A DNA stretch of 59,116 nucleotides from assembly GCA_013389025.1 (NCBI GenBank), contig JACAED010000102.1, positions 1-59,116 on the forward strand, read 5' to 3'. A model generated the notes under the pieces. The model made no database searches, was not told where the DNA came from, and saw nothing but the letters and a program-made list of their open reading frames with translations. Within the stretch, counting starts at the first letter, position 1; each line of letters begins with the position of its first letter. Position numbers and translations under genes: made by a program. Of this stretch, positions 49,805 to 59,116 are shown one piece after another. This DNA comes from Hydrogenophilaceae bacterium. GTDB lineage: Bacteria; Pseudomonadota; Gammaproteobacteria; Burkholderiales; Thiobacillaceae.

Positions 49805-51133
49805 TCAGATACCGTATGCCATTCTCATCAGGCTGATCGGATGCCGCTTCTGCGCCGTTGTGCCCTCGCCCATGCCTTGCAGGATGTGGCGTCCGGCGAT
49901 GGCGCAGTCCGAACTCACATAATCCGGTTTGGCCTCGTTCGCCATGCGCGCAACCGGCTTGACGATTTTCATGGAATTGGCGAAGTACTCGGTTTTCACC
50001 CCCCAGGTACCGTCATGTCCGGAACAACGCTCGATGTTGGTGACCTCCGCGCCGGCCAGTTGCAAAGCTTCTTTCGTTTTTGGGCCCATATTCTGCACCC
50101 GCTGGTGGCAAGGCGCGTGATACGCCACCTTGCCCAAGGACTTCTTGAAATCGGTTTTGAGCAGGCCATCGGCATGCCGCGCCATGAGATATTCAAACGG
50201 ATCCCACATCGCCTCCTTCACAGCCTGCACGTCGGCATCATGGGGGAACATGAGCGGCAGTTCCTGCTTGTACATCAGCGTACACGATGGAACCGCCGTG
50301 AGGATGGCATAGCCATCACGGGCCAGCTTCACCAGATGCGGAATATTGATGTGCTTCAATTCTTCCACGCGATCAAGGTCACCCAGTTCCAGTTTGGGCA
50401 TGCCGCAGCAGGCTTCCTTTTCCACCAGCACCGTAGGGATTTTGTTATGCTTGAGAATGGCCAGCAAATCATGACCAATGCCCGGTTCGTTATAGTTGAT
50501 ATAGCAGGTGGAATAAATCGCCACCTTACCGGGCGTGCGCTCGCCGTTCCTGACAGCAAAGCTTGCGTCTGGCTTCGCCGTGGCGCGGAATTTGGCACCG
50601 TTGTAATCGGGCAGGATGCGGTCCTGATGAATGCCCAAGGTATTGTCGATGGCCTTGCGGATCGGCCTGCTTTTGAGCGAGGCATTCACGGCCTGCACCA
50701 CGACAGGAATCGTCGCCAGTTTGCCGACCGCGTCGGTAGCGGACAAGAGCTTGTCGCGAAACTTGACCTCGCCTTTTTTGAATTTGATGGCCTTGGCGCG
50801 CAGCATGGTGTGCGGGAAATCGAGATTCCACGGGTGCGGCGGCACATACGGGCACTTGGTCATGTAGCACAGGTCGCACAGATAGCACTGGTCGACGACT
50901 TTCCAGTAATCCGCCTTCTTGACGCCATCGACTTCCATGGTCTCGGACTCGTCGACCAGATCGAACAGCGTGGGAAAAGCCGTGCACAGGCTGACGCAGC
51001 GGCGGCAGCCATGGCAGATGTCGTAGATGCGTTCGAGCTCCTTTTCTAGCGCGGCCTCGTTCCAGAATTCCGGGTTTTTCCAGTCGAGCGGGTGGCGGGT
51101 AGGGGCTTCGAGATTGCCTTCTCTTGTCGTCAT
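49805..51133 (-). CDS. CCG-domain (heterodisulfide reductase-related) iron-sulfur protein
   Basis: CHGCRRCVSLC, CYLCDLCYMTKCPYVPPH; CCGMPKLELGD; CSGHDGTWG. Confidence 0.9.
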   Translation of the reverse strand: MTTREGNLEAPTRHPLDWKNPEFWNEAALEKELERIYDICHGCRRCVSLCTAFPTLFDLVDESETMEVDGVKKADYWKVVDQCYLCDLCYMTKCPYVPPHPWNLDFPHTMLRAKAIKFKKGEVKFRDKLLSATDAVGKLATIPVVVQAVNASLKSRPIRKAIDNTLGIHQDRILPDYNGAKFRATAKPDASFAVRNGERTPGKVAIYSTCYINYNEPGIGHDLLAILKHNKIPTVLVEKEACCGMPKLELGDLDRVEELKHINIPHLVKLARDGYAILTAVPSCTLMYKQELPLMFPHDADVQAVKEAMWDPFEYLMARHADGLLKTDFKKSLGKVAYHAPCHQRVQNMGPKTKEALQLAGAEVTNIERCSGHDGTWGVKTEYFANSMKIVKPVARMANEAKPDYVSSDCAIAGRHILQGMGEGTTAQKRHPISLMRMAYGI

Positions 51134-51152
51134 CTTGTTTTAATCCTAAATA

Positions 51153-51317
51153 ACCACAGAGACACAGAGGCACAGAGGACATCAAATTTAGACCGTGAAC
51201 AACATGGTTGCCCGAGTCAAGAAGGACCTTTATTGCCTGTAAAGCAAAGCCATGACTCAAATCCATCACTTTCACGCGGCCTGTCGTTTTCCTCTGTGTC
51301 TCTGTGCCTCTGTGGTA
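51153..51317. repeat. Long-armed inverted repeat (family locus 4)
   Basis: accacagagacacagaggcacagagga (51153-51179) versus tcctctgtgtctctgtgcctctgtggt (51291-51317). Confidence 0.88.
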
Positions 51318-51361
51318 ATTCAAATCAGGGCGGGCGTGTGCCCGCCCGCTCACACCAGCAA

Positions 51362-51778
51362 TTACATGCTGTCCAGGGTCTTCTGGAACTTGTTGGCGTG
51401 GGAACGCTCGGCCTTCGCCAGGGTTTCAAACCAGTCGGCGATTTCGTCGAAGCCTTCCTCGCGCGCGGTCTTGGCCATGCCCGGGTACATGTCGGTGTAC
51501 TCGTGGGTTTCGCCTGCAATCGCGGTCTTCAGGTTGTCGGCGGTGGGTCCGAAGGTCATGCCGGTGGCCGGGTCGCCACAGGTTTCAAGGTATTCCAGAT
51601 GGCCGTGGGCATGGCCGGTTTCACCTTCCGCGGTGGAACGGAATACGGCGGCCACGTCGTTGTAGCCCTCGATGTCGGCCTTGGCTGCGAAATACAGATA
51701 ACGGCGGTTGGCTTGGGATTCGCCGGCGAAAGCGGCTTTCAGGTTGCCTTCGGTTTTGGAGCCTTTCAGTGCTGCCAT
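51362..51778 (-). CDS. Rubrerythrin family protein
   Basis: [46 protein letters not shown]...[43 protein letters not shown]. Confidence 0.93.
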   Translation of the reverse strand: MAALKGSKTEGNLKAAFAGESQANRRYLYFAAKADIEGYNDVAAVFRSTAEGETGHAHGHLEYLETCGDPATGMTFGPTADNLKTAIAGETHEYTDMYPGMAKTAREEGFDEIADWFETLAKAERSHANKFQKTLDSM

Positions 51779-51856
51779 ATGCTTCTCCTTGCAATAGATA
51801 ACGAGGACACTTGGAGGTGTCTTCTCCGGTCCTCCAGCAGAGAAAACACCATTGAC

Positions 51857-51912
51857 TTAGACTAAGTCTAACTCATAAACAAAATATAAACCCGCTTTTC
51901 TGATACTGTCAA
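51857..51912 (-). promoter_or_regulatory. Sigma70-like promoter with overlapping palindromic operator upstream of the rubrerythrin gene
   Basis: Minus strand TTGACA (51912-51907), 18 nt, TATATT (51888-51883), then TTAGACT-T-AGTCTAA (51871-51857). Confidence 0.65.
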
Positions 51913-52047
51913 CCTGCTCCTTCAAAATTGAACAAATCCAATATCCACGTTCAGTATAGGCAGATAGTTTTTGACTTTTGCTGGCACAATGCAGGGCCAC
52001 GAATGACGTGACGATTCCGTCTCAAACCAACATCCAGGACTGAGACC

Positions 52048-52446
52048 ATGACCCGCAAAGTAAACAAATCCGATGCCGAATGGCAATCCGAACTGACTGA
52101 CGAGCAGTTCCAGGTCTGCCGTCTGAAGGGCACCGAGCGTGCCTTTACCGGCAAGTACTGGGACAACCATGAACAGGGGCTCTACCGCTGCGCATGCTGT
52201 GGCGAGCCTCTTTTTGACTCGGCGACGAAGTTCGATTCGGGTACCGGCTGGCCCAGCTTTTATGCACCGATGAACCATGAAGCCCTTGACGAGGAGACCG
52301 ATCGCAGCCACGGCATGATCCGCATCGAAGTGATGTGCAAGGCCTGCGGCGCGCACCTGGGGCATGTGTTTCCGGACGGCCCCAACCCGACCGGACTGCG
52401 TTATTGCATCAATTCTGCTTCGCTCTATTTCGAAAAGAAGGATTAG
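52048..52446 (+). CDS. msrB: Peptide-methionine (R)-S-oxide reductase MsrB
   Basis: [53 protein letters not shown]. Confidence 0.96.
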   Translation: MTRKVNKSDAEWQSELTDEQFQVCRLKGTERAFTGKYWDNHEQGLYRCACCGEPLFDSATKFDSGTGWPSFYAPMNHEALDEETDRSHGMIRIEVMCKACGAHLGHVFPDGPNPTGLRYCINSASLYFEKKD

Positions 52447-52447
52447 T

Positions 52448-53149
52448 TTGCAACTATTCAACGCCCGCATTGCCCGCATCACACAAGCCACGCCAACCAT
52501 CAAGGCCTTTGAACTGGAAGTCACTGACCACGGTTTCAAATACCTGCCTGGACAATGGATCGAAGTTTCGACCGAGATCGATGGCGAAACCAAGACCAGC
52601 GGTTATTCCGTCACGACTTCACCCGGCCAGCATAGCCTCGTCGGTCTCGCCATCAAGTCCAGCGCCACTCACCCTGTCACCCGCTGGCTGCATCAGGCCA
52701 AAGAAGGCGATATTGTGCAGATTTCTCGCGGTCAGGGGCCGTTTGTCTTTGTGCCTGACATGGGCGAAGACATCGTGCTGATCGGCGGCGGTGTCGGCGT
52801 CACGCCCCTGCTCTCAATCTGGCGTTATGTGCGCGATGCCTGTCCGGAAACTCATGCCACCTTGTACTACAGCGTCAGCCACCCGGATGAAATCCTGTTC
52901 CGCGAAGAACTTGAACAGTCCGCGCGCAAGTACACTCATGTCAGTCTTGAAATTACCGTTACCCAGCCCAGTCCGGATTGGCATGGGCAATCCGGCCGCA
53001 TCAACAGGCACAAGATCGCCGCGCTGAATGCGCCGCCCAACACACTGTTCTACCTGTGCGGTCCGCCGGGCATGGTCGATGACATGGAGAAGTTTCTGCG
53101 CGAACTTGGCGTGCCGGCCAGCCGGATCATTTTCGAAAAGTGGTGGTGA
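52448..53149 (+). CDS. Ferredoxin reductase-like FAD/NAD(P)H oxidoreductase (TTG start)
   Basis: GYSVTTSPGQ; VLIGGGVGVTPLLSIWRYV; FYLCGPPGMVDDM. Directly after the msrB stop. Confidence 0.88.
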   Translation: MQLFNARIARITQATPTIKAFELEVTDHGFKYLPGQWIEVSTEIDGETKTSGYSVTTSPGQHSLVGLAIKSSATHPVTRWLHQAKEGDIVQISRGQGPFVFVPDMGEDIVLIGGGVGVTPLLSIWRYVRDACPETHATLYYSVSHPDEILFREELEQSARKYTHVSLEITVTQPSPDWHGQSGRINRHKIAALNAPPNTLFYLCGPPGMVDDMEKFLRELGVPASRIIFEKWW

Positions 53150-53209
53150 ACACTCAAGACGCAATTTCAGTATCCGTAATCAACTCAAGTGATCATCGAA
53201 GAGTTGGTA

Positions 53210-53821
53210 ATGAACAAAATGCGCCCCTTCAAGTTACTGGCATGTTTTGCCGGCCTGCTGTCTCTTTTCGCTGCCCAGGCAGCTGATTCCCCGACCCCTG
53301 CCAGTGCTGCGGGCCTTCTGAAAAGCGGACAGGAAAGCGCGCAGTTCTGTCGCCACTGTCATGGCATCGGCGGCACCAGCGTCCACGCAGACATTCCCAA
53401 CCTGGCCGGACAGAATGCCGCCTATCTGCTCGACCAGATGAACAAGTTCGCAGCCGGCAAGCGCAAGTCCGAATTCATGGAAGGTTTGATCAAGGCACTC
53501 AAGCCGGAAGAACGTGCAAGCATCGCGCTGTACTTCTCCCAGCAGAAAGTCATGCCGAAGCCTGTCAAAAACAGTGCCGGGTTTGAAGAAGGGAAAATTC
53601 TCTATTCCAAGCTCTGCATCAACTGCCATGGCGAACACGCTTATGGCACGGAAACCATCCCCCGCCTGGCCAGTCAGCAGACCCAGTATATTGAGATTTC
53701 TCTCAAGCGCTACCGTGATGGCAGCGGCGAACGCATCGAGCCCCGCATGGCCGCCTATACCCGCAACCTGAAGGATCGGGACATCGAGAATCTGGCCACC
53801 TACTTGAGCAGCCTGAGATGA
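53210..53821 (+). CDS. Diheme c4-type cytochrome c
   Basis: Signal peptide; two CxxCH (CRHCHG, CINCHG); IPNLAGQNAAYLLDQMNKF. Confidence 0.9.
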   Translation: MNKMRPFKLLACFAGLLSLFAAQAADSPTPASAAGLLKSGQESAQFCRHCHGIGGTSVHADIPNLAGQNAAYLLDQMNKFAAGKRKSEFMEGLIKALKPEERASIALYFSQQKVMPKPVKNSAGFEEGKILYSKLCINCHGEHAYGTETIPRLASQQTQYIEISLKRYRDGSGERIEPRMAAYTRNLKDRDIENLATYLSSLR

Positions 53822-53876
53822 TCAGAACCCGTCTCGAACTCGTCGCGGGCATAGGTCAGGCCAGGAAGACCGGAAC

Positions 53877-53933
53877 GCAGGGCCGGGGTGTACATGGATA
53901 TACCCGGGGATTCCGACTTCCTCCCGGCCCTGC
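53877..53933. repeat. GC-rich inverted repeat between convergent genes
   Basis: GCAGGGCCGGG (53877-53887) / CCCGGCCCTGC (53923-53933). Confidence 0.6.
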
Positions 53934-53966
53934 ATCACACACGCTCTGTAGACTTCGTGACTGGTT

Positions 53967-54278
53967 TTATTGAACCAGCCAGAGCCGGTTGAGATTGACT
54001 TCCTGTACCCGGTTTGATTTCAGCCTGACCATGCCCTGCTGACGGTCGTCACCCAGGGGACTGAACTCGAAACCAAACCATCTTTCCAGCACTACGCGTC
54101 CCTCGTGATCGCGTGTCAGCCTGACCCGGGTCTGGCTGACGGTATCATCGAGAAACTGCACATTGGCGTCCTCGCAAGCCTTGCGGGCCGCGACATGAGC
54201 AAGTTCCCTTGCCTTGAGGCTGTCGGCAATGAACCAGAGCAGCATTGCCAGCAGGATAATGACAAGAATTTCGGTCAA
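53967..54278 (-). CDS. DUF3301-like membrane-anchored protein
   Basis: N-terminal TM; ARKACEDANVQFLDDTVSQTRVRLTRDHEGRVVLERWFGFEFSPLGDDRQQGMV. Confidence 0.75.
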   Translation of the reverse strand: MTEILVIILLAMLLWFIADSLKARELAHVAARKACEDANVQFLDDTVSQTRVRLTRDHEGRVVLERWFGFEFSPLGDDRQQGMVRLKSNRVQEVNLNRLWLVQ

Positions 54279-55099
54279 TGAAGATTGCCCTTCAATTTCT
54301 GCAAGACCATCACTTTCTCGCGCAATTCCCCCATTTCATCGGTATCCGGCGCATGCAGCAGAAAGCGTTCAAGATCGGCATGGGCCGCGCGGAAACATTC
54401 GAGTTGCCAGTAAACCTCGCCACGCTCGCGCAACTCTTCCATGCTGCCAGGCTCCAGCAACAGCATCATGTCGAGCGCGTTCAACGCGCGCATCCAGTCC
54501 GACTGATGCAGGTACCAGGTTTTCAGGTTGCGCAGCAAGCGTGCAAGAATGGCCTTGTTGCCGGCAGTCATCAGGCAATCCGCCAGTTCCGGCCGCGGCG
54601 GCTCCGGAAAGATATCTGCCAGACGTGCCTCAAGCTGCTCGACAGTCAGCGGAATGCCCCCGTTGTAGGGGTCGATGACGACCTCCCCGCCCGGCACTTC
54701 CATTTTCACCAGAAAATGTCCCGGAAAGGAAAAGCCCTGAATATTGAGTCCGGCACGGCGCCCCACCTCCATGAACACAAGCGAGAGGCTGATGGGAATG
54801 CCTGATTTGCGCGTGAGAACTTCGTTCAGAAAACTGTCCCGCGGATCGAATGTTTCAGCCTCGCTACCGCAATAGCCTTCCTCGCGAAACAGAAAGCGGT
54901 TCAATATCGAAAGTTTCGTGCTCCAGTCCGCGCCAACCGGCATACGTTCCGCTGCGCGCGCGCCAAGATCGTCAAGCCGTGCCATCCATTCCTCGATCAC
55001 CAGCCCGGGATATGCTTGAGCCGCAATCAGCAGCGCTCCCTCCGCAAGGTCGATTTCATGGTCCGGCCGTGTGGCCAATATTTCGAAGCGTGGATCCAT
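54275..55099 (-). CDS. SirB1-family protein (transglutaminase-like plus TPR-like)
   Basis: LNRFLFREEGYCGSEAETFDPRDSFLNEVLTRKSGIPISLSLVFMEVGRRAGLNIQGFSFPGHFLVKM. Confidence 0.88.
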   Translation of the reverse strand: MDPRFEILATRPDHEIDLAEGALLIAAQAYPGLVIEEWMARLDDLGARAAERMPVGADWSTKLSILNRFLFREEGYCGSEAETFDPRDSFLNEVLTRKSGIPISLSLVFMEVGRRAGLNIQGFSFPGHFLVKMEVPGGEVVIDPYNGGIPLTVEQLEARLADIFPEPPRPELADCLMTAGNKAILARLLRNLKTWYLHQSDWMRALNALDMMLLLEPGSMEELRERGEVYWQLECFRAAHADLERFLLHAPDTDEMGELREKVMVLQKLKGNLH

Positions 55100-55360
55100 C
55101 GTCGATCAGATTGTGAATATTTCGATTGGTGGGCCAATGCTATTACATGTAATCAATCCGTATCCCGGAGTCTCTGTTGAGCCGCCATGCCCTGCAGAAT
55201 CCTTGTCAGCCCGATGCCGATTCACCTTGGGACCGACAGGGCTGACCCAAAAACAAGCCCGCTCATTTCAAAGCCATTGCCAGCGCCGGTCATGTCAGAG
55301 GCTATAATTTTCACCAGTTTGCCTGACCGGTCGTTTCCCATGTCAAACCTGCTCCGCTAA

Positions 55361-56533
55361 ATGATTACCAGACGCCATGTATTCTATTTGAGCGGGTTTG
55401 ACCCCAGGGGTCCTTCTTTCTACCACGATCTATACAAGACCGAAAGCCGGCATCAGGTATCGTCGTCAGGCATGCCGATCCATGTCGCCAACCGGACCGC
55501 CCTCTCCAGACATGTCGCGCGATGGGATATCAGCGCATCGGCAAACGGCCGGGAAGTCCTCACCCGTTACGATTTCCTGCGCTGGGATGACATCATTCGA
55601 CGGCACTGGACTCGAAACGAAGGGGCGCTTCTACTCAAGACGCTGACAACCTTCTGGCTGTTTCTTCATACCGGATTGCTGCGCAATGCCTGGAAGGCAG
55701 CCTGGAAGCCGACAGCGCTGTTCATGTATCCAACCGCACTGCTGACGCTGACGCTTGCGGCGGGTATCGTAACGGGCCTTGCAACCGGGTTCCTTCTCGG
55801 GCAGGCAGGTATTTCTTTCTGGCTTGCCGTTTCCGGAGCGCTGGCGGCATTTCTGGCAATTCTGCTTCTGGGTCGTTTTATCAGTTCAAAAACCAGCGCC
55901 TACTGGATTCTTCGGTTGTGCAATTTCTGCGGCACCTTCGGTCAGGGCAAATCGCCAGACATGGAGGAACGACTGGATGAATTTGTCCGAATCGCAGCAG
56001 AAGAGATCCGGAAGGGGGAAGCAGACGAATATCTTTTTGTCGGACATAGCCTGGGGGCGATTCTGGCCATCCCGGTCCTTGCCAGACTGCTCCGCAATCT
56101 CGAGAACCCGGGTGAAAGAAATATTGCCCTGCTTACACTTGGCCAATGCATCCCGCTGGTCAGCTTCCTGCCGCATGCCAGTGGTTTTCGACACGAATTG
56201 AATGAAGTTGCCAATGCTGGAGGAATTAACTGGATAGACTTCAGCTCACCTGCCGATCCTGTCTGCTTTGCGCTGGTTGACCCGATTGCTTCGTGCGGCC
56301 TGACGGTTCCCGACACCGGCAGACAGAGTCCAAGATTATTGAATGCCCGTTTCTACAAACTGATTGCAGAAGAACGCTACAGGAAAATTCGCCGTGACGG
56401 CAAGCGCATGCATTTTCAGTACCTGATGGCAGGAGACATGTCCGGCGAGTATGATTTCTTTGCCATCACGGCCGGCGGACTGTCCCTGAACGAGAGATAC
56501 ACGTCCGAGCAACACCTGCGCAGCCAAGGATAA
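55361..56533 (+). CDS. Membrane protein with alpha/beta-hydrolase-like nucleophile motif
   Basis: Two to three TM segments; GHSLGA; upstream of a P450 gene by 3 bp. Confidence 0.65.
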   Translation: MITRRHVFYLSGFDPRGPSFYHDLYKTESRHQVSSSGMPIHVANRTALSRHVARWDISASANGREVLTRYDFLRWDDIIRRHWTRNEGALLLKTLTTFWLFLHTGLLRNAWKAAWKPTALFMYPTALLTLTLAAGIVTGLATGFLLGQAGISFWLAVSGALAAFLAILLLGRFISSKTSAYWILRLCNFCGTFGQGKSPDMEERLDEFVRIAAEEIRKGEADEYLFVGHSLGAILAIPVLARLLRNLENPGERNIALLTLGQCIPLVSFLPHASGFRHELNEVANAGGINWIDFSSPADPVCFALVDPIASCGLTVPDTGRQSPRLLNARFYKLIAEERYRKIRRDGKRMHFQYLMAGDMSGEYDFFAITAGGLSLNERYTSEQHLRSQG

Positions 56534-56536
56534 GCC

Positions 56537-57940
56537 ATGTGCCCATGCCCAGTTTTCCCCAGCCCTTCGAAATCCAGAACACCTGTCTGGAAACTGTTCT
56601 TTCGCGCCAGGCGCTCATGGATGGACATGCTTTATGAGCGAAGTTACTCAATGAAGATGGGGCAGGTGCATTTGCCGGGCATGGATGTTTTCATGGCAAA
56701 CGATCCCGAGGTGGTTCGAAGGGTCATGGTCGAGGACTATGAAAAGTTTCCCAAACACGCCCTGTTGCACCGGACTCTGAAACCCTTGTTGGGGGAAAGC
56801 ATATTCACCACCAACGGCGCCGTCTGGCAAAGGCAAAGGCAACTGCTTGACCCGGCGTTCGAGTCGGCAAGGCTTAAGGCAGTCTTCCCGCTTATGCTGT
56901 TGGCGGTGAATGACATGTGTGACAGGCTGTGCAACTTGCGGGATGGCGAAGTCGTCAACGTTGAGGAAGCCATGACCCATGTCACGGCCGACATCATATT
57001 TCGCACCATTCTTTCCATGTCTTTGCAGGAAAGCGAAGCGCGGAAGATATATCAGGCGTTCAGCCGATTTCAGGAAACAGCCCTGCCGATTTCGATTGAT
57101 CAGATTTTCCACTTGTCTCCCTGGCTGGTTCAACCCCTGACCACATGGCGCAACCGCAAGGCTGCAAAGGAAATTCGATTGCTGATCGATCAGTCTGTCC
57201 GCAGCAGAATTGAAGCCATGGGAACCCAACTCGGTTCCGGCAAAGAGGATGGCATGCAGGAACAGGGCAGGGATCTTCTCGACGCCATGCTGGATTCGCG
57301 AATCACGGAAACAGGTGACCGCTACGGTGAAGCAGAACTGGTTGACCAGATTTGCATGCTGTTTCTGGCCGGGCACGAAACATCGGCAAGCGCGCTTTCC
57401 TGGTCGCTATATCTTCTTGCCCTGTTTCCCGACGCTCAGGAAAAGGCATTTCAGGAAACGCGATCCGTCATCGGCGACCGTCCCCCTCAATACGACGATA
57501 TAGGCAAAATGGAATATGTGCGTTCCGTCTTCAGGGAAGCATTGAGACTGTATCCGCCGGTTGGCTTTTTCGCGCGCGAATCCGTCGAACAGACCACGCT
57601 TCGTGACAAGTTCGTGCGCAGGGGTTCGACCGTGGTGATTTCGCCCTGGCTGATCCACAGGCATCGTGAATACTGGCAAGCGCCCGACGACTTCAATCCC
57701 GAGCGCTTTGGCCAGGAAGAAACGCACAATTCACTGAGAAATGCCTATTTACCCTTTGGGCTTGGTCCTAGAATCTGTATCGGTGCCGGATTTGCCTTGC
57801 AGGAATCCTCGCTGATTCTGGCGGAATTGCTGAAGCATTTCCGGATCGAGCTTGTTGCCGATCGCGAACCCAGACCCGTGGGCAGGCTGACCATACGATC
57901 CGAAAACGGCATCTGGCTGAAAATCTCGAAACGCTCATGA
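56537..57940 (+). CDS. Cytochrome P450
   Basis: I-helix AGHETSASALSW; EALRLYPPVGFFAR; heme motif FGLGPRICIGAGFA. Confidence 0.95.
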   Translation: MCPCPVFPSPSKSRTPVWKLFFRARRSWMDMLYERSYSMKMGQVHLPGMDVFMANDPEVVRRVMVEDYEKFPKHALLHRTLKPLLGESIFTTNGAVWQRQRQLLDPAFESARLKAVFPLMLLAVNDMCDRLCNLRDGEVVNVEEAMTHVTADIIFRTILSMSLQESEARKIYQAFSRFQETALPISIDQIFHLSPWLVQPLTTWRNRKAAKEIRLLIDQSVRSRIEAMGTQLGSGKEDGMQEQGRDLLDAMLDSRITETGDRYGEAELVDQICMLFLAGHETSASALSWSLYLLALFPDAQEKAFQETRSVIGDRPPQYDDIGKMEYVRSVFREALRLYPPVGFFARESVEQTTLRDKFVRRGSTVVISPWLIHRHREYWQAPDDFNPERFGQEETHNSLRNAYLPFGLGPRICIGAGFALQESSLILAELLKHFRIELVADREPRPVGRLTIRSENGIWLKISKRS

Positions 57941-57950
57941 GACATCCGGG

Positions 57951-58304
57951 CTAGAATATCGTCTGCTTGTCCAGCCCTTTTTGCTTGATCAGATCGACAA
58001 CGGCTTGTTCACGCCGGTTGGCACGCTCGCAATGATTCCGCTGGGCCTTGTCCATCACCCTGATGACGACCCTGGCCCAACGCTTGTTGTCACGCTCACG
58101 CCATGCGTGCGACGAAACCGATTCCCATGCATTGCCGTTGAACAGCGTGGCATTCACGAAATGATCCAGCGCCCTGACCCCGGCCCGCCCCCGCTCGGTC
58201 CTTCCAAAAAAACCGAGATAAACCAGGAACAGATAGCCAAACAGGGCCATGGGCACAAGCAGGGTCATGATGGCAAACCCCGCTAGCCTTTCTTTCATGT
58301 TCAT
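57951..58304 (-). CDS. Hypothetical small membrane protein
   Basis: One N-terminal TM; basic C-terminal half; no family recognised. Confidence 0.6.
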   Translation of the reverse strand: MNMKERLAGFAIMTLLVPMALFGYLFLVYLGFFGRTERGRAGVRALDHFVNATLFNGNAWESVSSHAWRERDNKRWARVVIRVMDKAQRNHCERANRREQAVVDLIKQKGLDKQTIF

Positions 58305-58318
58305 GGCGTCTGTCAGTT

Positions 58319-59116
58319 CTATTTCTTGAATTCGGCCGGAACACGAAATAGCGCAGCCACCTGCTTGGCGGGGCGCCTTGCCGATGTACTGATCGGCACG
58401 GGACGTGCAATGGCCGGCGCGGCAGGAGGACGGTAGTCAGGCACCTGCGCGGCGCCCGGCGAATAGCCCGGCACCAGAACCTGGTCGATGGTCTTGCCGA
58501 TGAGTTTTTCGATGTCCTTGAGATACCGCGCCTCGTCCTCGGTCATCAGCGAGATGGCTTCGCCTGAAGCACCCGCGCGTCCGGTGCGGCCAATACGGTG
58601 AACATAGTCTTCTGGGTTGTGCGGCAGGTCGAAATTCACCACATAGGGCAACGCGGAGATGTCAAGCCCGCGTGCCGCTACGTCTGTCGCAACAAGGATG
58701 CCGACTTCGCCTGACTTGAATTCATCCAGTGCCTTGATGCGCTCCTGCTGGGTCTTGTCGCCATGAATCGCGGCGGCATGAATCCCGGCCCGGTTGAGCT
58801 CGTGCGCCAACCTATTGGCTCCCAGCTTGGTGCCGGTAAACACCAGCACCTGTTTCAGCTCGCGGCTGCGAATGAGATGAATGAGCAGCGCGCGCTTTTT
58901 CTCGTGATGCACCGGATGCAGAATCTGGGTAACGTTCTCCGCCGTGGCATTGCGTCGCGCGACTTCGATGCGCTGAGGATTCCTCAGGAAGGAACGCGCC
59001 AGCGATTCGATTTCCTGCGGGAAGGTAGCGGAGAACATCAGGTTCTGCCGCTGGACGGGCAACAATCCGATGATGCGCTTGAGGTCGGGCATAAATCCCA
59101 TGTCCAGCATGCGGTC
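58319..59116 (-). CDS. DEAD-box RNA helicase, C-terminal part (5' end beyond window)
   Basis: DRMLDMGFMPDLKRII; LVFTGTKLGANRLAHEL; VLVATDVAARGLDI; HRIGRTGRAGASG. Confidence 0.93.
   Translation of the reverse strand, partial: DRMLDMGFMPDLKRIIGLLPVQRQNLMFSATFPQEIESLARSFLRNPQRIEVARRNATAENVTQILHPVHHEKKRALLIHLIRSRELKQVLVFTGTKLGANRLAHELNRAGIHAAAIHGDKTQQERIKALDEFKSGEVGILVATDVAARGLDISALPYVVNFDLPHNPEDYVHRIGRTGRAGASGEAISLMTEDEARYLKDIEKLIGKTIDQVLVPGYSPGAAQVPDYRPPAAPAIARPVPISTSARRPAKQVAALFRVPAEFKK

Noticed and set aside
1-59116. tRNA, rRNA, transposase or prophage genes
   Set aside because: None recognised on reading; intergenic gaps are short and explained by repeats, terminators or promoters.

Overview
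Gene-dense, betaproteobacterial-looking chromosomal window (taxonomy inferred from gene content only). Housekeeping loci include a pyruvate dehydrogenase tail with a fused E2-E3 gene, prfC, pyrD, an alpha-2-macroglobulin/pbpC pair, ald, a complete rnfABCDGE-nth cluster, proB, cfa and a DEAD-box helicase. There is also a redox-stress cluster (rubrerythrin, CCG-domain Fe-S protein, EncFtn-like ferritin, DUF3501) and a msrB/flavin reductase/cytochrome c set. The most unusual region is 21334-32508. It holds a minus-strand operon for a DmsA/DmsB-like molybdoenzyme with no DmsC anchor, together with a TorD chaperone, a pentaheme cytochrome c, a monoheme cytochrome c, a polyferredoxin, a small secreted protein, and an exported protein built almost entirely of Met-Ser-Gly-Met repeats. 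It is divergent from a CxxCH-containing sensor kinase and a sigma54-dependent response regulator, and a sigma54-type -24/-12 element lies in front of the operon. I infer that this may be an undescribed periplasmic redox system, possibly one that reduces methionine sulfoxide in a sacrificial Met-rich protein or handles metal. Other notable signals are palindromic repeats that have become part of the pbpC coding sequence in two places, four loci of a long-armed inverted-repeat family, a branched inverted-repeat element between ald and rnfA, and a MerB-like protein lacking the catalytic Cys. No tRNA, rRNA, CRISPR array or transposase was recognised.
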